This document shows, one piece after another, positions 1-5,268 of a stretch of DNA of 5,268 bases. Numbering within the stretch: the stretch's first letter is position 1; every line of letters begins with the position of its first letter. A model generated the notes under the pieces. That model saw only the letters and a list, made by a program, of their open reading frames with translations. It made no database searches and was not told the origin of the DNA. The DNA is from Salibacteraceae bacterium (GTDB taxonomy: Bacteria > Bacteroidota > Bacteroidia > Flavobacteriales_G > Salibacteraceae): assembly GCA_023262195.1 (NCBI GenBank), contig JALRDM010000324.1, forward strand, positions 1-5,268, written 5' to 3'. The position numbers and the translations under genes are program-made.

Positions 1-206
1 TGTCGGTTGGTTGGATGCAGATTTTTAGCGGTGGTCAATACATGCTCGCCCAATTCAAAGCGGTGGTGTATTATATAATGCTCCAGTAAACATTCCAAAT
101 CATCCACCTCAAAGTAAAGGCTGGTACCCTCCTTTAGCATCTGCTCAAATCGCGAGGTTAACTTGTGAAGATTTGTTTGAAAGTAGTTATCGTTTAGTTC
201 ATCCAT
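1..206 (-). CDS. TPR-type repeat protein, N-terminal part (runs off left edge)
   Basis: This is the first 68 codons of a minus-strand gene whose 3' end lies outside the window. The translation begins MDELNDNYFQTNLHKL and continues with a pattern (LYFEVDDLECLLEHYI, then an amphipathic helix ending in LHPTN) that resembles the opening of tetratricopeptide-repeat proteins common in Bacteroidota: a short acidic lead, a helix with F-x-V-D-D-L-E, and a second helix ending in HP. Such proteins are expected to be cytoplasmic helical scaffolds for protein contacts; a specific partner cannot be named. The ATG at 206 is chosen because it is the first methionine in the frame; the frame stays open upstream to a TAG at 242-240 with only TTG (209-207) as another possible start. 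There is no Shine-Dalgarno sequence. It is transcribed divergently from the glmM gene. The coding call is fairly firm; the TPR assignment rests on pattern memory of a short fragment. Confidence 0.72.
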   Translation of the reverse strand, partial: MDELNDNYFQTNLHKLTSRFEQMLKEGTSLYFEVDDLECLLEHYIIHHRFELGEHVLTTAKNLHPTNR

Positions 207-223
207 CAAAGAGTAGGTTTGGT

Positions 224-231
224 CAAAATTA
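224..231 (-). promoter_or_regulatory. Candidate Bacteroidota -7 element for the TPR gene
   Basis: On the minus strand these bases read TAATTTTG, a full match to the TAnnTTTG consensus known for the primary sigma factor of Bacteroidota. Transcription would start about 7 bases downstream, giving a leader of roughly 10 bases before the ATG at 206. No TTG (-33 element) is present at the usual distance upstream, so the assignment is tentative; an 8-base A/T-rich motif can occur by chance. Confidence 0.3.
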
Positions 232-382
232 ACCGAGCGCTATGGGAGATTTGAATGAATGAATTTGTGTTTTCAACATCTTTCTGAACATATATGCAAA
301 GTTTGTAATAATAGTCGACTTTACAGGAAGTTTCGGTATCCGTGAATTGGATATTATGCTGATGCTAGACAAAGTGAATAAA

Positions 383-390
383 TATCTTTG
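383..390 (+). promoter_or_regulatory. Candidate Bacteroidota -7 element for the glmM operon
   Basis: The bases read TATCTTTG, a full match to TAnnTTTG. The element lies 17 bases before the glmM ATG, so the predicted transcript would have a leader of about 10 bases, consistent with the lack of a Shine-Dalgarno sequence. The nearest upstream TTG (347-349) is 33 bases away, longer than the usual spacing of about 19, so the -33 half is missing or degenerate. It is the best promoter candidate ahead of the four-gene cluster. Confidence 0.42.
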
Positions 391-407
391 CGGTCCTATT
401 TTCAATT

Positions 408-1793
408 ATGACTTTAATATCCTCTATTTCTGGTACTCGAGGCACCATCGGTGGTAAGCCAGGAGAGAACCTAACACCTATGGATGCAGTTAAGTTCGCC
501 TCGGCATTTTCGTCTTTCATTAAAAAGAGCTCTGGCCAAGATAGACCAACAGTGGTTATTGGTAGAGACGCTCGTCCATCGGGTGGATGGCTGTCCAACA
601 TCGTTTCGGCTACACTTCAAGCGAGTGGTGTTGACGTGATTGATCTTGGTTTGAGTACCACACCTACAGTGGAAATAGCCGTTCCCAATCTTAAGGCGGA
701 TGGTGGCATCATTTTAACCGCTAGCCATAACCCGGTGAATTGGAATGCTCTGAAGCTCCTCAATGGCAAGGGAGAATTTATTTCTGCAGAGGAGGGTAAC
801 ATCTTATTAAAGTCAATTCAGGAGGCTGAATTTGACTATGTGCCTGTGGAACGCACCGGAACTTACACCCAAGATGATTCATGGATAGATAAGCACATTG
901 AGATGGTGCTTAATTACCCCTTGGTTGATAAAGAAGCTATTATGAAAGCGCAGTTAAAGGTGGCAGTAGATCCTGTGAATTCTACAGGTGGTTTAGCCAT
1001 TCCGAAATTGCTTGAGAAACTTGGGGTGAAGCAGGTGGTGACAATCAATGGTGATGTGAGTGGAAATTTTGCTCACAATCCGGAGCCTTTAAAGGCCCAC
1101 CTAACAGAAATATCAGAATTGGTCAAGTCCGAAGGTCTCGATCTTGGTATCGTAGTCGATCCTGATGTGGATAGGTTAGCGTTGATATCAGAAAATGGCG
1201 AAATGTTTGGCGAGGAATATACATTGGTGGCCATTTCTGATTACTATATGAAGAATAAACCAGGGACAACAGTTTCCAATCTGTCATCAAGTAGAGCGCT
1301 AAAGGACATAACTAGCGCTGCGGGCGAAAAATACTTTGCAAGCGCTGTTGGTGAGGTGAACGTGGTGGTCAAAATGAAAGAGACCAATGCTGTTATCGGT
1401 GGTGAAGGAAATGGAGGTATCATCGTTCCAGATTTTCACTACGGTCGTGATTCACTAATTGGCATTGCGCTGTTTTTATCACACATCGCACGGACGGGTG
1501 TTCCCATGAGCACCCTTAGGAATGGGTATCCACATTATGAAATGGCTAAGAATAAAATCGAGCTAAGACCAGGCATGAACCCCGATGAGATTATTGGAAA
1601 AATGAAAGAGCGTTATACCGCTGAAGAAACCAATGATGTGGATGGCTTGAAAATAGATTTTGAACACGGCTGGGTGCATCTAAGAAAATCCAATACTGAG
1701 CCGATAATTCGAATTTATACCGAAAGTGAGTCAGCAGCTATCGCGAATGAGCTGGCACAGCGGATTGAACAAGAAATTGAATCACTCATCTAG
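408..1793 (+). CDS. glmM: Phosphoglucosamine mutase (GlmM-type alpha-D-phosphohexomutase)
   Basis: A 461-residue cytoplasmic enzyme of the alpha-D-phosphohexomutase superfamily, predicted to convert glucosamine-6-phosphate to glucosamine-1-phosphate on the way to UDP-GlcNAc. All four active-site loops are visible: the phosphoserine loop TASHNP (104-109, catalytic Ser106), the Mg-binding loop DPDVDR (251-256), the sugar-binding loop GEGNGG (332-337), and the phosphate-binding loop RKSNTEP (426-432) in the C-terminal domain. An early SGTRGTIGG block (8-16) is also typical. Length is near the family norm of about 450-460, so the gene is intact. The start at 408 gives the usual MTLI-x-SISG opening; upstream is A/T-rich with no Shine-Dalgarno. 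It is the first gene of a probable operon, and a GlmU-like gene three places downstream supports the GlmM role. The GEGNGG and SNTEP loops differ from the GEQSGH and SGTEP of well-studied GlmM, so phosphomannomutase or phosphoglucomutase activity cannot be excluded. Confidence 0.9.
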   Translation: MTLISSISGTRGTIGGKPGENLTPMDAVKFASAFSSFIKKSSGQDRPTVVIGRDARPSGGWLSNIVSATLQASGVDVIDLGLSTTPTVEIAVPNLKADGGIILTASHNPVNWNALKLLNGKGEFISAEEGNILLKSIQEAEFDYVPVERTGTYTQDDSWIDKHIEMVLNYPLVDKEAIMKAQLKVAVDPVNSTGGLAIPKLLEKLGVKQVVTINGDVSGNFAHNPEPLKAHLTEISELVKSEGLDLGIVVDPDVDRLALISENGEMFGEEYTLVAISDYYMKNKPGTTVSNLSSSRALKDITSAAGEKYFASAVGEVNVVVKMKETNAVIGGEGNGGIIVPDFHYGRDSLIGIALFLSHIARTGVPMSTLRNGYPHYEMAKNKIELRPGMNPDEIIGKMKERYTAEETNDVDGLKIDFEHGWVHLRKSNTEPIIRIYTESESAAIANELAQRIEQEIESLI

Positions 1794-1804
1794 TTATTAA
1801 ACCT

Positions 1805-2944
1805 ATGAAAGTATATTTTGACAGCGCGGCCACCACGGCCATGGATCCCGAAGTGATTGAAGAAATGAATCTATATATGCGTGAAGACTATGGCAATCCA
1901 AGTTCAACGCATAGCTTTGGAAGACGAACCCGAGCCGCTATTGATATGGCTCGAAAACGAGTGGCTTCACATGTTAATGCCGAGCCTGGAGAAATCATCT
2001 TCACCAGTGGTGGCACCGAGGCAGACAACATGGCTATACTTTGCTCAGTAAATGACCTAGGAATTACACATGCCATTACATCCGCTATTGAACATCATGC
2101 TGTATTGTATCCTTTGGAGCAACTAGCAGAAGAAGGCAAGATCAAGCTTTCCATTGTAGATGTTGACGATCTTGGCAGAGTTGATTTGGATCATTTGGAG
2201 AAATTGCTGCAAGACAACGAGCGTAGCTTTGTTTCGCTTATGCACGCAAACAATGAGCTCGGTAACCTCTTACCGTTGAAGGAAGTTGGAGAGATTTGCA
2301 AGAGTTATGACGCCATCTTGCACTCGGATACCGTGCAGACTATTGCCCATTACAAACTTGATGTGAAAGACTTGGGAGTGCACTTTATTACCTGTGCAGG
2401 ACATAAGTTTCATGGACCCAAAGGATGTGGGTTTTTATATGTAAACAACTCGATTAAAGTTAACCCGATTATTAGAGGTGGATCGCAGGAGAGGAGCATG
2501 CGCGCTGGAACTGAAAACGTGTATGGAATTTTGGGTTTGGCCAAGGCACTAGATATTGCTTATGAGAACCTTGAAGAACATAGTGACTATATCTTGGGTT
2601 TGAAAAAGTATATGATCACTCGATTGAAAAATGAATTTCCCGGGGTACGCTTCAACGGTGACGCAGAGGGAGAATCTCTTTACACTGTGCTGAATGTTTG
2701 CTTGCCTGAAACGGATAAAAAAGAAATGTTGCTGTTTAGCTTAGATATCGAAGGCATTGCGGTTTCTGGAGGTAGTGCTTGTAGTTCGGGAAGTGATGTT
2801 GGTTCGCATGTTTTGAACGCCATAGGTTCAGACCCAAACAGACCGGCCGTGCGGTTTTCATTTAGTAAGTACAATGCCAAAGAGGAAATCGACTATACCA
2901 TCAAGAAGCTAAAGGCTATATATGAAATGGAGGCCATAGTCTGA
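1805..2944 (+). CDS. Cysteine desulfurase, NifS/IscS-type class V aminotransferase
   Basis: A 379-residue pyridoxal-phosphate enzyme predicted to remove sulfur from L-cysteine, giving alanine and an enzyme-bound persulfide for Fe-S cluster assembly or tRNA thiolation. Visible motifs in order: YFDSAATT (4-11), SGGTEADN (68-75), His97 in AIEH (the ring-stacking histidine), HANNELG (147-153), HSDTVQ (173-178, with Asp175 and Gln178 expected to hold the cofactor), the Schiff-base lysine Lys201 in GHKFHGPKG, SMRAGTEN (231-238), and the catalytic Cys326 in SACSSG. The SACSSG loop is of the NifS/IscS group, not the SufS group. It is shorter than E. coli IscS (404), mainly at the C-terminus where IscS contacts IscU. 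It begins 11 bases after glmM and ends 2 bases before the next gene, so is very likely co-transcribed. No IscU, Suf or tRNA-thiolation partner is in the window, so the sulfur acceptor is unknown. One oddity: the usual NAATT is SAATT here. Confidence 0.93.
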   Translation: MKVYFDSAATTAMDPEVIEEMNLYMREDYGNPSSTHSFGRRTRAAIDMARKRVASHVNAEPGEIIFTSGGTEADNMAILCSVNDLGITHAITSAIEHHAVLYPLEQLAEEGKIKLSIVDVDDLGRVDLDHLEKLLQDNERSFVSLMHANNELGNLLPLKEVGEICKSYDAILHSDTVQTIAHYKLDVKDLGVHFITCAGHKFHGPKGCGFLYVNNSIKVNPIIRGGSQERSMRAGTENVYGILGLAKALDIAYENLEEHSDYILGLKKYMITRLKNEFPGVRFNGDAEGESLYTVLNVCLPETDKKEMLLFSLDIEGIAVSGGSACSSGSDVGSHVLNAIGSDPNRPAVRFSFSKYNAKEEIDYTIKKLKAIYEMEAIV

Positions 2945-2946
2945 AT

Positions 2947-3717
2947 ATGCCTAACCTAAACGTTACTTTCCTAGGCACGGGCACATCAATGGGAGTGCCA
3001 GTAATTGCGTGCGATTGCGACGTCTGTAAAAGCGTAGATCCAAGAGACAATCGACTTCGATCGAGCATTCTGATCGAAACGGAATCTACCACTGTTTGCA
3101 TAGATAGCGGGCCAGATTTTCGCAATCAAATGCTTCGTCATAACGTAAAAAAGTTGGATGCCCTTGTCTATACGCATGAGCATAAAGACCATACTGCGGG
3201 TATGGATGATGTTCGAGCTTATAACTTTATCTTGAGAAAATCAATGACGCTTTATACCTCCGATAGGGTTGAGGCAGCGCTTCGAAGTGATTTTCACTAT
3301 GCCTTTGCTGATACTAAATACCCTGGGGTTCCAAATATTTCTTTTGTGCGAATTGAAGAGGATACATTCACGGTTGGCGATATAGAATTTCTACCACTGC
3401 CAGTAATGCACCATAAATTGCCCGTGTTAGGATTTAGAGTTGGAGATTTTGCATACATCACCGATGCGAACCATATTCCTAAAGAAACTTGGTCAAAGCT
3501 CTCGGGAGTCAAAGTTTTAGTTTTAAATGCATTGAGAAAAACAGATCACCTAAGTCACTTCACCTTAAGTCAAGCTATCGATATTGCACGAGAACTAGAT
3601 ACAGAAAAAACATATCTCACGCATATCAGCCATCAAATGGGAAAGCATGCGGATGTAATTCAAGATTTGCCAAACGGAGTTGAAATTGCCCATGACGGAC
3701 TAAAAATTAGTATCTAA
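2947..3717 (+). CDS. MBL-fold metallo-hydrolase, PhnP-like
   Basis: A 256-residue cytoplasmic metallo-beta-lactamase-fold hydrolase resembling PhnP (phosphoribosyl 1,2-cyclic phosphate phosphodiesterase). It opens with FLGTGTSMGVP (8-18), followed by CDCDVC giving Cys22, Cys24 and Cys27; with His229 these match the structural zinc site of PhnP. The dinuclear metal site is seen as THEHKDH (His77, His79, Asp81, His82), a histidine at 155 or 156, Asp173 in YITDAN, and His226 in LTHISHQ. All expected ligands are present, so it should be active. There is no signal peptide. The gene begins 2 bases after the cysteine desulfurase; a GGAGG lies inside the end of that gene (2929-2933), 13 bases before the ATG, which is far for a ribosome site. 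No carbon-phosphorus lyase genes are nearby, so the PhnP reaction itself is doubtful; another cyclic phosphate or phosphodiester substrate is possible. The family is firm, the substrate is not. Confidence 0.88.
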   Translation: MPNLNVTFLGTGTSMGVPVIACDCDVCKSVDPRDNRLRSSILIETESTTVCIDSGPDFRNQMLRHNVKKLDALVYTHEHKDHTAGMDDVRAYNFILRKSMTLYTSDRVEAALRSDFHYAFADTKYPGVPNISFVRIEEDTFTVGDIEFLPLPVMHHKLPVLGFRVGDFAYITDANHIPKETWSKLSGVKVLVLNALRKTDHLSHFTLSQAIDIARELDTEKTYLTHISHQMGKHADVIQDLPNGVEIAHDGLKISI

Positions 3718-3751
3718 ATCAAGCTGTGAAACTTTATAAAAACCACAACAG

Positions 3752-4924
3752 ATGAGTAAAGAATCGATTCTTCTAGTTGATCACGCTGAGCGCGATCACC
3801 TCCTACCACTCACCTTTACTAGGCCTGTAGCAGATATTCGAGTTGGAGCTTTCACCATTGCGGAGAAGTGGGAAAAAAGGTTTGGCTTTGATAAGGGTTA
3901 CTTGACTCAAGATTATTTGACACAGGTATTCAAGTCTGATATTGGAATTTTCAACTATGCCGTAAACGGATCGGTAATACCAACTCAAGATTTTGTAGAT
4001 CAATTAGAAGCGCTACAGAACGGCCAGAGCCTATATAAAGATAGAGTTTGGTTGGCTACCAAGACCGAAAACTTTGATCTGAATGAAGTAAGTAATACAG
4101 AGTCATTAGAAGCGGAATGCGAAGTGCACAGAATTGACCGCAATTGGAAAATCTTTCAACTAAACGATTGGGCGCTTAGAGAAGATTTCGATTGGATTAC
4201 TCAGAACCTGGAGGCAGAATACAGCTTGCCCGAGGGAATCACCTTGATTGGAGATCAAATATTCGTTGAAAAAGGTGCAAAAGTTGGACCTTCAATAATA
4301 AACTCAACTACTGGCCCAGTTTATTTAGCGAAAGACTCAGAGGTGATGGAGGGCAGCATGATTAGAGGTGGTTTGGCTTTAATGCATGGCTCTACATTAA
4401 AAATGGGTGCGAAAATCTATGGAGCTACCACCATAGGCCCACACTCGAAAGTTGGGGGCGAAGTGAATAATTGTGTGATCCTAGGGTATTCAAACAAAGG
4501 TCACGATGGATTTATTGGGAATAGTGTCATAGGGGAGTGGTGCAATTTGGGAGCTGATACCAACACATCTAATCTGAAAAACAACTATTCCATGGTCAAA
4601 ATATTCAATTATGCCCTTGGAAGGAGCGAGAGTACACAAAGTCAATTTTGCGGATTAACCATGGGCGATCATTCAAAATCAGGTATCAATACCATGTTTA
4701 ACACAGGTACGGTTTGCGGAATCTTCGCAAATGTTTTTGGCAGCGATTTTCCTCATAGGCGTATCCCAGACTTTGGTTGGGGCGGAGCAGCTGGGTTTAA
4801 ACATTATCGAATAGCAGATGCGCTGCAGGTGGCGGAGATCGTCATGTCCCGAAGGAGTGTTGTATTGACCGAAGAATGGAAACAGGTGTACACGCACCTG
4901 TCGGAATTGCTCAAAGCTGAATAG
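3752..4924 (+). CDS. GlmU-like sugar nucleotidyltransferase with left-handed beta-helix acyltransferase domain
   Basis: A 390-residue protein of a Bacteroidota family usually annotated as GlmU-like or putative sugar nucleotidyltransferase, thought to supply the acetylation and UMP-transfer steps to UDP-GlcNAc. Residues 1-160 form a short N-terminal domain with a family-specific opening (LLPLTFTRPVADIRVG, 17-32, then EKW) and no GxGTRM signature. Residues about 163-330 show hexapeptide-type repeats of a left-handed beta-helix (for example GAKVGP, GATTIGP, GNSVIG, GEWCNLGA). Within it, KGHDGFIG (249-256) followed by NLGADTNTSN (265-274) aligns with the acetyltransferase site of E. coli GlmU, placing His251 on its catalytic His363 and Asn274 on the Asn of CNYDG. 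A helical tail follows (about 350-390). The 34-base gap after the hydrolase gene shows no terminator, so it is probably in the glmM operon. The acyltransferase half is well supported; nucleotidyl transfer is inferred from family and context only. Confidence 0.85.
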   Translation: MSKESILLVDHAERDHLLPLTFTRPVADIRVGAFTIAEKWEKRFGFDKGYLTQDYLTQVFKSDIGIFNYAVNGSVIPTQDFVDQLEALQNGQSLYKDRVWLATKTENFDLNEVSNTESLEAECEVHRIDRNWKIFQLNDWALREDFDWITQNLEAEYSLPEGITLIGDQIFVEKGAKVGPSIINSTTGPVYLAKDSEVMEGSMIRGGLALMHGSTLKMGAKIYGATTIGPHSKVGGEVNNCVILGYSNKGHDGFIGNSVIGEWCNLGADTNTSNLKNNYSMVKIFNYALGRSESTQSQFCGLTMGDHSKSGINTMFNTGTVCGIFANVFGSDFPHRRIPDFGWGGAAGFKHYRIADALQVAEIVMSRRSVVLTEEWKQVYTHLSELLKAE

Positions 4925-5032
4925 GCTTTCGGACAAAACTGCAGTATTTCATTGATGGCATATTCGTTGACATTAGTTCGAAAATTAAAGATGCTAAATG
5001 GTTTTTATTGGCATCATAGAAAGAAGCAATAG

Positions 5033-5268
5033 ATGAAAGAAGATGCGTTGGGCCTATCATTACTTGAATTATCAGGAGGTATAGACGAGGGAACAGAGTT
5101 CATTCCACTTATGAGTAGTGAGGATGAAGCAAGAATGAATAAAGAGGAAGTACCCGAAGTGCTGCCAATATTGCCTGTAAGAAATACAGTGCTATTTCCT
5201 GGTGTGGTTATACCAATTACTGTTGGTAGAGATAAGTCCATCAACCTTGTAAAAGATGCCTACAAGGG
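5033..5268 (+). CDS. lon: Lon protease (endopeptidase La), N-terminal part (runs off right edge)
   Basis: The first 78 codons of an ATP-dependent serine protease that degrades misfolded and regulatory proteins in the cytoplasm. The translation has an acidic lead of about 42 residues (MKEDALGLSLLELSGG..., then FIPLMSSEDEARMNKEE), typical of Bacteroidota Lon, followed by the start of the substrate-binding LON domain, LPILPVRNTVLFPGVVIPIT (44-63), then VGRDKSINLVKDAY. The AAA+ and protease domains lie outside the window. The ATG at 5033 is set by an in-frame TAG directly before it (5030-5032); no strong Shine-Dalgarno is present, only a purine-rich GAAAGAAG. The 108-base gap from the previous gene suggests its own promoter, though none is clear. 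Confidence 0.93.
   Translation, partial: MKEDALGLSLLELSGGIDEGTEFIPLMSSEDEARMNKEEVPEVLPILPVRNTVLFPGVVIPITVGRDKSINLVKDAYK

Noticed and set aside
253..264. Three tandem copies of GAAT in the divergent intergenic region.
   Set aside because: Twelve bases of a simple tetranucleotide in A/T-rich DNA is within chance expectation and no matching site occurs nearby.
207..407. A riboswitch such as glmS-type or another structured RNA ahead of the glmM operon.
   Set aside because: No long GC-rich paired segments are visible, and the best promoter candidate (383-390) would leave a leader of only about 10 bases.
365..802. Minus-strand open frames of 78 and 61 codons opposite the 5' part of glmM.
   Set aside because: They lie antisense to a gene with clear motifs, show no recognisable protein pattern and have no promoter or start context of their own.
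4882..4924. The inverted repeat at 4882-4901 as a Rho-independent terminator of the operon.
   Set aside because: It is inside the coding region and is not followed by a run of T; the bases after the stop also form no GC-rich stem with a T tract.
4679..4936. Minus-strand open frame of 85 codons opposite the end of the GlmU-like gene.
   Set aside because: It is antisense to the conserved C-terminal region, rich in Cys and Ser runs typical of reversed coding sequence, and matches no family I recognise.
4925..5032. A small ribosomal protein gene (such as type B L31), which I recall near this neighbourhood in some relatives.
   Set aside because: The gap is only 108 bases and holds no open frame with a start codon and ribosomal-protein-like sequence.
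1..5268. A novel defence, mobile or biosynthetic system.
   Set aside because: All genes belong to recognised housekeeping families, base composition looks even, and there are no integrases, transposases, repeats or attachment sites.

Overview
The window looks like ordinary chromosomal housekeeping DNA from a member of the Bacteroidota, probably a marine cytophagal or flavobacterial lineage. The evidence is protein style (a GlmM with a GEGNGG sugar loop and an SNTEP phosphate loop, a GlmU-like protein starting with an LLPLTFTRP block, a Lon N-terminus with an acidic lead followed by LPILPVRNTVLFPG), the near absence of Shine-Dalgarno sequences, and TAnnTTTG promoter-like elements. The genus is not determinable from this. 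Base composition is moderate and looks even throughout. I see no insertion sequence, integrase, CRISPR array, tRNA, rRNA or other sign of transfer.

Layout: positions 1-206 carry the 5' end of a minus-strand gene for a TPR-type repeat protein, running off the left edge. A 201-base divergent intergenic region (207-407) follows, with one TAnnTTTG element facing each way. Four plus-strand genes then run closely spaced: a GlmM-type phosphohexose mutase (408-1793), a class V cysteine desulfurase (1805-2944, 11-base gap), a PhnP-like metallo-beta-lactamase-fold hydrolase (2947-3717, 2-base gap) and a GlmU-like sugar nucleotidyltransferase/acyltransferase (3752-4924, 34-base gap). After a 108-base gap, the first 78 codons of Lon protease begin at 5033 and run off the right edge.

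Functionally, the first and fourth genes of the probable operon fit consecutive steps of UDP-N-acetylglucosamine synthesis: GlcN-6-P to GlcN-1-P, then acetylation and uridylylation. That feeds peptidoglycan and lipopolysaccharide. The two middle genes do sulfur mobilisation from cysteine and an unknown metal-dependent hydrolysis; their link to amino-sugar metabolism is not explained by the sequence. The most interesting point is that the GlmU-like protein keeps a recognisable acetyltransferase half with a histidine where GlmU has its catalytic one, but its N-terminal half is short and lacks the usual GxGTRM nucleotide-binding signature. I found no evidence of a wholly new system; the findings are refinements and questions on conserved genes.
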